From the NCBI GenBank assembly GCA_000996605.1, contig LCOP01000017.1, positions 1-24,297 on the forward strand: DNA of 24,297 nt, read 5' to 3'. The translations under genes were made by a program, and so were the position numbers. The stretch comes from Parcubacteria group bacterium GW2011_GWA1_47_8. GTDB lineage: Bacteria; Patescibacteriota; Minisyncoccia; Phycocordibacterales; UBA1550. The notes below the pieces were generated by a model. That model was not told where the DNA came from. It did no database searches and was given only the letters and a program-made list of their open reading frames with translations. Positions 6,018 through 13,019 of the stretch are shown here, piece after piece; within the stretch, counting starts at the first letter, position 1, and every line of letters begins with the position of its first letter.

Positions 6018-7822
6018 GAGGCCCCGAACAAAAATTTGAGGCTGTGATACCGCCGGGAGAAGGTAAAGAGATGCCGGAGCATTCTACTGCGGAATCAAAA
6101 GAGACGGAAACAGAAAAAGAAACACCGCGCTCACCGGAGGAGCCGTATATTGTCATTAACGAAAAATCGGTTTCCTACCTCGGCATTGAAGTACCAAAAG
6201 GTCAAGGTAGCAGACTTGTGCCAAAAGCGGAGGAATTCAAAGAAGAATACTTTTACCTTGAAGGCCACCATACAACTATGCGAGAAGTGGCAACTGCTCT
6301 TGTATTAAACAAACCGATTCTCCTGGAGGGTGGTACTGGTGTCTATAACAAGACTACGACTATTGCCCGCATGTGTCGCGACCTTAATATGAATTACTGC
6401 AAGGTCAATTTTGACCGCGAAACCGCCCGCGAGGACGTCATTGGTGGGCATACTCTAAAAATTGACGAAAACGGCAAGGAAAAGCTGGAGTGGTATGACG
6501 GCGACTTGATGTATGCTATTCGAAATGGTGGCGTGGCGTTTTTGGACGAATACAACCGCCAAAGCAAACTATCCGGCATCATCAACCCTATTATTGACGC
6601 TATCTTAAATGGTCGCAAAGAGATTACTAATCCTTACAATGAAAACGAGAGAGTGAGAGTGCATTCAGACTTTCGACTCGTTGGCGCGCAAAATCCGCCC
6701 GGCTTTGAAGAGGGGCACGAATATACCGACCGCAGCCAGCTACCAGCTGAAACATTCGGTCGTTGGATTTACAAAAAACTCCCCATTGAATATTCTGAAA
6801 TAGAACAAAACAAATTGTTCGCGGGAGTGATTGGGGAGAAGGTGGACATCAATCTACCTGAAGCCGAATTTCGCCACACCGGCGAAGGTTTATCGGTCAG
6901 AGAGCTTGCCGAAATTCCCGGCATGACGCATTGGCGACGAGAGATTATCAATATTGTGCGGGTCATAGAGGCAAAATCAAGCGGGGCAAAAAGAGAAATG
7001 GCCAAGGGTCAGCGACAGAACCTCTACTTTAACCCGCGCCTTGTTATGAGCACCGTTCCGCAGTATATTGCTCGCTTTTACCGTGGCGATATCAACGAAA
7101 CCGTAAAAAATGCTTTTGAGACCTGCGTTATCGGTATGTACAGCTCTGAAACTGACAAGCAAAAAGTTCGCTTGATGCTTGACCAAGCATCATATAAACC
7201 AAAGACCGCGGAATCTAAGCGCCGGGGGCACGAACGGACAGGGAAAGAAAGCGAGAATACACTTGAGAAGGCACTGGAAGAAAAGATGATAACAGGCAAA
7301 GAAAAATATCCCGTTTCCGTCGAGCTCGAGTCCGTCCTCGCCCGCCTCCGTGATGCCGGCTACCTAGACACCTCCTTTGAAGGAAAAGAGGAGCATGAGC
7401 TTGTCATGCGAGCACTCTCAAAAGATGAAGCGATAGATGGATACAAAACAAGCGGAGGCAAAACATATGTATGGGATGAATTGGAAAAGAATATGCCCTA
7501 CACGGTGCCAAAAGCAGAGACGCTCAATGTTATGATCATGAATTTTAACAAAAGTATTGGAAGTGATGAAGCCCTCGCAGAGATGGACAAACTCGGCGTT
7601 CGCCCACTCACCTACGAGGAACTCATTCAATACGGTATTGCGCACCCCACTCATCAAGAGGAAAAATGGCTTATTGGACTAGGAAGCAAACATACACTGG
7701 TCGGCCGCCCGCACACTCCGGTCCTCGGCGTGAATGGTGTCGAGCGCGACCTGGGCGCCCACTATTGGGACGGTGTCTGGGGCGACAGGTATCGTTTCCC
7801 CGTTGTCCGCAAGTCCGCCTAA
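6014..7822 (+). CDS. MoxR-type AAA+ ATPase whose C-terminus is the DGR variable repeat
   Basis: 602 residues, cytoplasmic. Residues 1-45 are a charged, disordered leader. The AAA+ module has a Walker A-like loop at 107-114 (GTGVYNKT; Asn112 sits where the P-loop Gly is expected), Walker B FLDE with Asp178/Glu179, sensor-1 Asn227 in GAQNPPG, and a LPAETFGRW segment typical of the MoxR arginine-finger region. Residues about 250-400 are the helical lid. The last 100 or so residues (GVRPLTYEELIQYGIAHP, KWLIGLGS, then DRYRFPVVRK) look like the small C-type-lectin/FGE-like fold used by DGR target proteins. Residues 563-600 are the VR and differ from the TR almost only at template adenines. It overlaps the 143-aa gene by ATGA. 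The fusion implies an ATP-driven machine with a hypervariable ligand-binding tip; the ligand is unknown. Confidence 0.88.
   Translation: MRGPEQKFEAVIPPGEGKEMPEHSTAESKETETEKETPRSPEEPYIVINEKSVSYLGIEVPKGQGSRLVPKAEEFKEEYFYLEGHHTTMREVATALVLNKPILLEGGTGVYNKTTTIARMCRDLNMNYCKVNFDRETAREDVIGGHTLKIDENGKEKLEWYDGDLMYAIRNGGVAFLDEYNRQSKLSGIINPIIDAILNGRKEITNPYNENERVRVHSDFRLVGAQNPPGFEEGHEYTDRSQLPAETFGRWIYKKLPIEYSEIEQNKLFAGVIGEKVDINLPEAEFRHTGEGLSVRELAEIPGMTHWRREIINIVRVIEAKSSGAKREMAKGQRQNLYFNPRLVMSTVPQYIARFYRGDINETVKNAFETCVIGMYSSETDKQKVRLMLDQASYKPKTAESKRRGHERTGKESENTLEKALEEKMITGKEKYPVSVELESVLARLRDAGYLDTSFEGKEEHELVMRALSKDEAIDGYKTSGGKTYVWDELEKNMPYTVPKAETLNVMIMNFNKSIGSDEALAEMDKLGVRPLTYEELIQYGIAHPTHQEEKWLIGLGSKHTLVGRPHTPVLGVNGVERDLGAHYWDGVWGDRYRFPVVRKSA
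7699..7813 (+). repeat. DGR variable repeat (VR) with IMH at its 3' end
   Basis: Aligned without gaps to 8167-8281 (offset 468). Over the 112 bp up to 7810 there are 18 mismatches. Fifteen fall on template A (A to G, T or C), and three are C/T or T/C (7735, 7751, 7763). The last 30 bp or so (about 7784-7812) are identical and hold the likely initiation of mutagenic homing (IMH) segment. Substituted codons give V563, R565, V570, G575, V576, D579, G581, H583, G587, V588 and G590 in place of template Asn/Asp. Confidence 0.95.
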
Positions 7823-7841
7823 GTTTTGCGAAGCAAAACTT
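7821..7841 (+). promoter_or_regulatory. Hairpin directly after VR (target-site cruciform)
   Basis: AAGTTTTGC / GCAAAACTT form a 9-bp perfect stem with a GAA loop, 8 bp after the VR/TR homology ends and overlapping the stop codon. Its tip, GCGAAGC, is a known unusually stable DNA mini-hairpin. Phage BPP-1 DGRs need a hairpin at this place for efficient retrohoming. The TR has no copy of it, as expected for a target-recognition mark. It lacks a T tail, so it is a poor terminator. Confidence 0.75.
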
Positions 7842-8166
7842 TGGTGGACAAGTAGTACTTTGAGTTTTGACACTTTGTTTTTGGTTTAATTTTTTTGACT
7901 TTTGAATTTGAAATTTAAAATGTTGTTTGATATGTTTATGTATGAGAGTAGATAATGCGTATATTGGCGGATAGCTTTTGTACCATCGAAATCAGTAGGC
8001 TATGGGTGAGATTTTTTGCGCACTGCGTGTACAAAAAGAGTGCTTATAGTTTTTCTAAAAAAGAAATCTACTTGGCGCATATATGTTGGGTATTGTGATA
8101 CCGACTTAAATACAACGCATGGGTGCGCCTGTGCGTGGTGGACTGCATGCATATATGCGAAATTTT
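7842..8166. other. AT-rich non-coding leader upstream of TR, candidate TR promoter
   Basis: No convincing gene. TTGATA (7927-7932) with TAGATA at 16 bp or GATAAT (7951-7956) at 18 bp is the best promoter candidate. It would give a TR RNA starting near 7963. Oligo-T and oligo-A runs abound. GCATATATG occurs at about 8078 and again inside the palindrome GCATATATGC (8149-8158) just before TR, so the leader may be structured. Confidence 0.4.
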
Positions 8167-8281
8167 GGACGGCAACCCGCACACTCCGAACCTCGGCGTG
8201 AACGATGACGAGCGCAACTTGAACGCCAACCATTGGGACAATGACTGGGACGACAGGTATCGTTTCCCCGTTGTCCGCAAC
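8167..8281 (+). repeat. DGR template repeat (TR)
   Basis: The invariant template copied by the RT. It is rich in AAC/AAT codons placed in the VR reading frame (six AAC and one AAT up to 8278), so adenine mutagenesis can generate up to 15 residues per AAY codon without stop codons. It is on the same strand and downstream of VR. An open frame continues through it (PHTPNLGVNDDERN...), but this reflects its origin as a VR copy rather than a gene. Confidence 0.95.
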
Positions 8282-8289
8282 TCTATTTC

Positions 8290-8694
8290 TTACTCCCGCG
8301 TTTCTTTGCGGGAGTTTTCTTTTTCCATTTGTGCAAGGACTTGGTTGTGCCAGCCACCGAGCATGCGCCCTATTTCAAAGAGTTTTTCGGAGAGCGCGGT
8401 AAACTTTTTTGTATCTAACGCGTCAATTTTGTGGGCGACCCTCAGGAGAATTTTTACTGTGTCTAAAAGTTGAATAGCTTTTTGAATGTGAACGGCCTTG
8501 TCCTCCTTTTTCACAAAGAGCGCCGAGGAAATATAACAGATGATTTCACAAAGAAGCGCGTCTATTTTTGCCCCCAACGAGTAGCGGTGAATTTTCGGAA
8601 AGTGTAGAATGTATGAATGCCACAACATATACACGACTTCAATCTTGAGAATGAGTGGTGGGAGATCTGCGGGTGTACGGGGGGGGGTGAACAT
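8290..8694 (-). CDS. avd: DGR accessory variability determinant (Avd-like four-helix-bundle protein)
   Basis: 134 residues with the hallmarks of Avd/four-helix-bundle proteins: an amphipathic first helix, HFPKIHRYSLGAKID (about 31-45), a middle helix with LLDTVKILLRVAHKIDAL, and the family signature LSEKLFEIGRMLGGW (101-115). Avd forms a basic pentamer that binds the DGR RT and the TR RNA and is needed for cDNA synthesis. The start at 8694 fits Avd length and lies 7 nt after an extended -10 (TGGTATACT on the minus strand). A second in-frame ATG at 8628 would give 112 aa. The gene is antisense to its partners: its 3' end abuts TR and its 5' end overlaps the RT start by 78 bp, an unusual DGR order. 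Confidence 0.88.
   Translation of the reverse strand: MFTPPRTPADLPPLILKIEVVYMLWHSYILHFPKIHRYSLGAKIDALLCEIICYISSALFVKKEDKAVHIQKAIQLLDTVKILLRVAHKIDALDTKKFTALSEKLFEIGRMLGGWHNQVLAQMEKENSRKETRE
8292..8324 (+). terminator. Intrinsic terminator 10 bp after TR, inside the antisense avd coding end
   Basis: ACTCCCGC / GCGGGAGT with an 8-nt loop (8292-8315), followed by TTTTCTTTTT. On the plus strand it would end the TR RNA. On the minus strand the same bases encode the last residues (KENSRKETRE) of the Avd-like protein. It implies that RT is not co-transcribed with TR. Confidence 0.65.
8605..8610 (+). promoter_or_regulatory. -10 box for the DGR reverse transcriptase
   Basis: TAGAAT ends 6 nt before the RT ATG at 8617, the same spacing as at secA, hicB and other genes here. 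It lies within the antisense avd gene. No convincing -35. Confidence 0.5.
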
Positions 8695-9624
8695 AAAGGA
8701 AAGTATACCATACGGAATGTATGCTACGCTCGTTCTTTTGAAGAAATTATTTCGTACGAGAGTTTGTTGCGAGCATGGGAGGATTTTGTAAAGGGAAAGC
8801 GAAAGCGAGTGGACGTGAATGATTTTGCGCGAACATTGTTGGACAATCTGTGGCAACTTCATTTTGATTTAAAGAATAATACTTATGTGCATGGAGGATA
8901 CCTCGAGTACGTCATCTGCGATCCTAAAAAGAGGATGATACACAAAGCAAGTGTGAGGGATAGGGTGGTGCATCGAGTGATTTATAACGCACTCTATAGG
9001 TATTTTGATAAGCGGTTTGTGCACGACTCGTATTCGTCAAGAAAAGGTAAGGGTATGCATAAAGCACGAGACAGGTTTAAGTATTTTGTACGAAAAGTCA
9101 GCAAAAATTGCACGAAGCAATGTTTTGTCTTGAAGTTTGATATTCAAAAATGTTTTGCGAGTATTGACCAGAAGGTGCTGCTCTGCCTGCTGAGAAGAAA
9201 CATTGCTGATGATAAACTTTTCGACATCGCCAAGAACATTGTTGAAAGTTTTGGATGCGGGCTTCCTCTTGGCAATTTCACTTCTCAGCTTTTTATCAAC
9301 GTGTATCTCCATGAGCTTGATTTGTTTTGTAAGCAAGAGCTTCATATCAAATACTATTTGCGCTATGCGGATGATGTTGTTGTTGTGTCGAACGACGAAT
9401 ATGAGTTAGAGGTCATACATAAAAGAATTGCTGATTTTTTGTTACGCAAACTTTTTTTGATAACCCATAAAAAGAGCATAACAACCATTTCTCACGGGGT
9501 TGATGTGCTGGGGGTGATTTTCTTCCCCCGATATGGTATTTTAAGGAAAAGGACGCGGGTAAAAATGGCGCTTCGCAATCTTGCCGCGGAACCCATGGGG
9601 GAGGGGCGGAATGTTGAATTTTGA
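8617..9624 (+). CDS. DGR reverse transcriptase
   Basis: 335 residues of the retron/group II-like RT family. Motifs in order: ESLLRAWEDFVKGKRKR and LWQLHFDLKNNTY (N-terminal), ICDPKKRMIHKASVRDRVVHRVIYNAL, KFDIQKCFASID with catalytic Asp175, GLPLGNFTSQLF (about 215-226, the DGR-type [I/V/L]GxxxSQ instead of QG-PxSP), and YYLRYADD with Asp252/Asp253. A thumb with GVDVLGVIFFPRYGILRKRT follows. The enzyme copies TR RNA with adenine-specific errors into cDNA that replaces VR. The C-terminus stops soon after the thumb and lacks the SYLG-like tail many relatives have. The first 36 or so residues overlap avd on the other strand. No other ATG in frame precedes the RT core, and a -10 box sits 6 nt upstream. 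Confidence 0.94.
   Translation: MPQHIHDFNLENEWWEICGCTGGGEHKGKYTIRNVCYARSFEEIISYESLLRAWEDFVKGKRKRVDVNDFARTLLDNLWQLHFDLKNNTYVHGGYLEYVICDPKKRMIHKASVRDRVVHRVIYNALYRYFDKRFVHDSYSSRKGKGMHKARDRFKYFVRKVSKNCTKQCFVLKFDIQKCFASIDQKVLLCLLRRNIADDKLFDIAKNIVESFGCGLPLGNFTSQLFINVYLHELDLFCKQELHIKYYLRYADDVVVVSNDEYELEVIHKRIADFLLRKLFLITHKKSITTISHGVDVLGVIFFPRYGILRKRTRVKMALRNLAAEPMGEGRNVEF
8702..8710 (-). promoter_or_regulatory. Extended -10 promoter for avd
   Basis: Minus strand TGGTATACT, 7 nt before the avd ATG (8694), indicating a leaderless transcript. It is embedded in the RT coding sequence. Confidence 0.6.
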
Positions 9625-9682
9625 ATAGAAAAATGCATTGGAGGGGCGCAGCGAAGCCGCGCCCCCGTGTGTTGCGGAGAGC

Positions 9683-9711
9683 TTATCCCAATCGATATTT
9701 TATGCTAGAAT
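9683..9711 (+). promoter_or_regulatory. secA promoter
   Basis: TTATCC, 17-bp spacer, then TGCTAGAAT with extended -10 (9703-9711), 6 nt before the secA ATG. A GGGGCGC/GCGCCCC hairpin upstream (about 9642-9667) could isolate it from the RT gene. Confidence 0.55.
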
Positions 9712-9717
9712 GCCCCT

Positions 9718-12189
9718 ATGTCATTTATTCAGAAGCTCATGAGCGGGGGCGGTCCGGCAAAGCAGTATGCGTCTATTGTCAAGGAAACCAATGCATTGGA
9801 GCCACAGTTTCAAGCATTTTCGGACGCGGAACTTGCTTTGAAAACCATAGAATTCCGCACACGCTTGAAAGAGGGTGTCACTCTCGAAAGCCTCATCCCC
9901 GAAGCTTTTGCCGCAGTGCGCGAAGCGGCGCATCGGACACTCGGACAACGTCATTATGATGTACAGCTCATGGGCGGAATGGCGCTCCATGAAGGAAAGA
10001 TTTCCGAAATGATGACCGGAGAAGGAAAGACGCTCGTCGCCACCTTGCCTGCATACTTAAACGCGCTCGGAGGTTTTGGTGTGCACGTCGTGACGGTGAA
10101 CGACTACCTTTCGCGTCGCGATGCAACATGGATGGGGCAGATTTATTCGTTCCTCGGCTTGAGCGTTGGGGTGCTCAATCATGATGCTTCCTATCTCTAC
10201 GATCCGAAACACCAAGACCGCGATAAAGAGCGCGACGATGTCGGTTCTTTTAAGGTTATTCACGAGTTCATGCATCCGTGTTCAAAACGCGACGCATACG
10301 CGGCGGACATTACCTACGGGACGAACAATGAATTTGGTTTTGATTATTTGCGTGACAATATTGCGTACAACCAAGGCGACCTTTCTCAACGTGAATATTA
10401 CTATGCCATCGTCGACGAGATTGACTCCATTTTGATCGACGAAGCGCGCACGCCGCTCATTATCTCCGCACCATCAGGAGATGCGGAAAATCTGTACACG
10501 GTTTTTGCGGGAATCGCGGAGAAGCTTCACGAGGGCGACGACTATACGGTGGATGAAAAGCTGAAAGCGGTTCAAATCACTGACGCCGGCATTACCAAAG
10601 CGGAAAAGCTTCTCGGTGTCGAGAATATTTATACAGAGCGCGGAGTCAAGTATGTGCATCATTTGGAAACTGCTGTTCGCGCGAAGGCAATTTTTCACAA
10701 AGACAGAGAATATGTGGTGCGCGAAGGAGAGGTTATGATTGTCGATGAATTCACGGGGCGCCTTCAGCCGGGGCGACGGTGGTCGGAGGGGCTCCACCAA
10801 GCAGTTGAGGCGAAAGAGGGAGTGAAGATACAGCAAGAGTCGCGCACGTTTGCGTCCATAACATTTCAAAATTATTTTCGCCTGTACAGCAAACTTGCCG
10901 GCATGACCGGTACTGCGGCGACTTCTAGCGAAGAGTTCTTTAAGGTCTACGGGCTTGAGGTGGTGCCGATTCCCACCAATCGTTCTGTTTCGCGTGTCGA
11001 CCGCACGGATCTTATCTTCCAAACGGAGAATGGCAAATTCAAAGCAATCGCGCGCAAGGTCAAAGAACTTCATGAAAAAGGACAACCTGTGCTCATCGGT
11101 ACGGTATCTATCGAGAAGAATGAACTTCTCTCGGATTATTTGAAGCGCGAAGGCGTGCCTCATGAGGTGCTCAATGCCAAGAACCACGAACGCGAAGGCG
11201 AGATCATCGCGCAAGCGGGACGAAAAGGGAATGTGGTTATTGCAACCAACATGGCGGGGCGCGGTGTTGACATCAAACTCGGTGGTAATCCGGGAACTCC
11301 GGGAACGAAAGAAGCATATGAAGAAGTGAAAGCGCGCGGTGGACTTTTTGTCCTCGGTACCGAGCGGCATGAAGCGCGCCGCATCGACAACCAGCTCCGC
11401 GGCCGCGCGGGACGCCAAGGAGACCCGGGCGAGACACAATTTTTTGTATCGATGGAAGACAGCCTTATGCGCGTCTTTGCTTCCGATGTGGTAAAGAAAA
11501 TGATGGGCAGGCTTGGTATCGCGGAAGACGAGGCGATCCAAAACAAACTCATCTCCCGCTCACTTGAGACGGCGCAAGAAAAAATAGAAGGGTTTCATTT
11601 TGACGCACGCAAGCACGTGCTTTCGTATGATGACGTGATGACAAAGCAGCGCGCCTTTGTGTACGGCGTACGGCGGGGGGTCCTCATGGGAGGAAAAGAA
11701 GGCGCAAAAGCATACCTTGCGGAACTTGCGGGGACCGATGAGGAAATCACGAAACTTATCGAGAGCAAGGTTGCCGTGCTCGGCGAGGAAGAATTTTATA
11801 CTGCGGTGAAGCGCTTGATTTTGCAGATCGTCGATATGATGTGGATGGAACATTTGGAATCAATGGAGTATTTGAAGTCGTCGGTGAACCTCCGCGCGTA
11901 CGGACAGCGTGATCCACTCGTCGAGTACAAGAAGGAAGGTCTGCGCATGTTCCGCGACATGAAAGAGTCTGTGAAGGGGGAGATCCTGCGCGTGTTACCT
12001 GCTGTTGGTGCCGGCGCATTTGCCAAAGAAGAAGAAAAGGCGCGCGAGGTGGTAAAGACAGCGGTTGCAGTGGGCGGTGGCGAAGGGAGTGTCGAGAAAC
12101 CTGCTCCTGCGCACTCCGACAAAGTCGGCCGCAACGATCTCTGTCCCTGCGGCAGTGGCAAAAAGTACAAGAAGTGTCATGGGAAATAA
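9718..12189 (+). CDS. secA: Preprotein translocase ATPase SecA
   Basis: 823 residues, in the range of CPR SecA. It is the ATP-driven motor that pushes unfolded preproteins through SecYEG. Visible: Walker A MTGEGKTL (Gly101-Thr105), VHVVTVNDYLSRRD, the NNEFGFDYLRDN segment, DEAD-like VDEIDSILIDEARTPLIIS, the preprotein-crosslinking domain, helicase half 2 with TNMAGRGVDIKLGG and LRGRAGRQGDPG, the helical scaffold, and the C-terminal zinc finger LCPCGSGKKYKKCHGK (three Cys plus His) that contacts SecB or the ribosome. The start is 6 nt after an extended -10. No frameshift. Confidence 0.98.
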   Translation: MSFIQKLMSGGGPAKQYASIVKETNALEPQFQAFSDAELALKTIEFRTRLKEGVTLESLIPEAFAAVREAAHRTLGQRHYDVQLMGGMALHEGKISEMMTGEGKTLVATLPAYLNALGGFGVHVVTVNDYLSRRDATWMGQIYSFLGLSVGVLNHDASYLYDPKHQDRDKERDDVGSFKVIHEFMHPCSKRDAYAADITYGTNNEFGFDYLRDNIAYNQGDLSQREYYYAIVDEIDSILIDEARTPLIISAPSGDAENLYTVFAGIAEKLHEGDDYTVDEKLKAVQITDAGITKAEKLLGVENIYTERGVKYVHHLETAVRAKAIFHKDREYVVREGEVMIVDEFTGRLQPGRRWSEGLHQAVEAKEGVKIQQESRTFASITFQNYFRLYSKLAGMTGTAATSSEEFFKVYGLEVVPIPTNRSVSRVDRTDLIFQTENGKFKAIARKVKELHEKGQPVLIGTVSIEKNELLSDYLKREGVPHEVLNAKNHEREGEIIAQAGRKGNVVIATNMAGRGVDIKLGGNPGTPGTKEAYEEVKARGGLFVLGTERHEARRIDNQLRGRAGRQGDPGETQFFVSMEDSLMRVFASDVVKKMMGRLGIAEDEAIQNKLISRSLETAQEKIEGFHFDARKHVLSYDDVMTKQRAFVYGVRRGVLMGGKEGAKAYLAELAGTDEEITKLIESKVAVLGEEEFYTAVKRLILQIVDMMWMEHLESMEYLKSSVNLRAYGQRDPLVEYKKEGLRMFRDMKESVKGEILRVLPAVGAGAFAKEEEKAREVVKTAVAVGGGEGSVEKPAPAHSDKVGRNDLCPCGSGKKYKKCHGK

Positions 12190-12190
12190 C

Positions 12191-12268
12191 ATGGCAATAA
12201 TTAAGAAAAAAATTTGGCCGGAGGAACAAATCAAAGAAGAAGGGATACAGATTATCTCTCTCGAATAA
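12191..12268 (+). pseudogene. 25-residue ORF, possible remnant of an ASCH/DUF3850-like protein
   Basis: The frame starts 1 nt after the secA stop. MAIIKKKIWPE resembles the beginning of ASCH/DUF3850-type proteins (usually KKKIWPEYF...), after which the match stops and the frame ends with EEQIKEEGIQIISLE. It could be a decayed gene or a tiny genuine peptide translated after secA. The family link rests on about 11 residues, so it is weak. Confidence 0.35.
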
Positions 12269-12300
12269 TCCTTTACATATGTGAAGATCAATAAAATAAT

Positions 12301-12426
12301 ATGATAGAGACCATAAAGATTAACGTAAGTTCAAAAAATCGAGCGAAGATAGCGGCCGTGTCAGAGATACTTTCGAAACAAGCACTTCGCACCGCCCTCA
12401 TTCATTTGGAGCAATTTAATTTCTAA
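12301..12426 (+). pseudogene. 41-residue fragment resembling the N-terminus of a DUF84/YjjX-type NTPase
   Basis: ATIKINVSSKNRAKIAAV-like text (KINVSSKNRAKIAAVSEIL) matches the start of inosine/xanthosine triphosphatases (pattern VGSxNPxKIxAV), where Asn and Lys bind the nucleotide. The remainder (SKQALRTALIHLEQFNF) does not continue the family, and nothing downstream restores it before the next gene at 12460. It is best read as a deletion remnant, next to the possible remnant at 12191. Confidence 0.42.
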
Positions 12427-12459
12427 AGAATTCTGCTTAGGTAGTTAAATTATTTTTTT

Positions 12460-13017
12460 ATGATCATCCTTGGAATCACTGGATACCCATCATCAGGCAA
12501 AGACACGGTTGCCAATTATTTGGTCGAGAAAGGTTTTACTCACATTTCGACCGGCGATCTCATCCGCGAGGAGATGATGAAGAAGGGTATTCCGCTCGAT
12601 CGGGCGCATATGCAAGAGTTTGCAAATGAGATGAGGAAGGTTCATGGACCGGGATACCTCGCACTCGAGGCAATCAAGAGAGTTTTCGGCAATACTATCG
12701 TCTCGGGGCTCCGCAATATTTTTGAAGTAAAGGTGCTCAGAGAGAAATTTGGCGATCAATACATAATGATCGCGCTCACGGCACCCATCGAGACGCGGTA
12801 CGAATGGGCGACCGCGCGCAAGCGCGAAGGGGATGTAATCCCTTTCGAACTGTTCAAGGTGGAGGAGGAAGCGGAGCACCATGGCCGCCCCGATACGCAA
12901 CAAGTCGACGACGTTATCGCGATGGCGGATTATACGATCGAGAATACGGGGGTGAAGGAAGAGCTGTTGCAAAAGATTGACGAATTGGTGGCGTGGCTCG
13001 GTGGTCACAAGGAATAA
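12460..13017 (+). CDS. P-loop nucleotide kinase (dephospho-CoA kinase / dNMP kinase-like)
   Basis: 185 residues. The P-loop is GITGYPSSGKDT (Gly8-Thr16), with the SSGKD form common in dNMP-kinase-like and archaeal UPF0200/CoaE-like proteins. STGDLIREEM follows, as in adenylate kinase/CoaE folds. ERNIFEVKVL-type text (GLRNIFEVKVLREKFG) and LTAPIETRYEWATARKREGD (lid Arg residues) come next, then a C-terminal YTIENTG, the usual end of this fold. It would transfer phosphate to a nucleotide or CoA precursor. Substrate is uncertain. The start ATG follows a T8 tract with TTAAAT as a weak -10. Confidence 0.72.
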   Translation: MIILGITGYPSSGKDTVANYLVEKGFTHISTGDLIREEMMKKGIPLDRAHMQEFANEMRKVHGPGYLALEAIKRVFGNTIVSGLRNIFEVKVLREKFGDQYIMIALTAPIETRYEWATARKREGDVIPFELFKVEEEAEHHGRPDTQQVDDVIAMADYTIENTGVKEELLQKIDELVAWLGGHKE

Positions 13018-13019
13018 AG

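Noticed and set aside
7821..7841. Hairpin after VR as the terminator of the triad operon
   Set aside because: No T run follows the stem; its position and GCGAAGC tip fit the DGR target-site hairpin better.
8123..8473. Open frame running through the TR
   Set aside because: It is open only because TR is a copy of the VR coding sequence; the flanks show no gene-like character and the 3' part is antisense avd.
10474..11541. Long open frame antisense to secA
   Set aside because: Composition is that of the reverse strand of a GC-biased gene, no family motif is seen, and it lies wholly inside secA.
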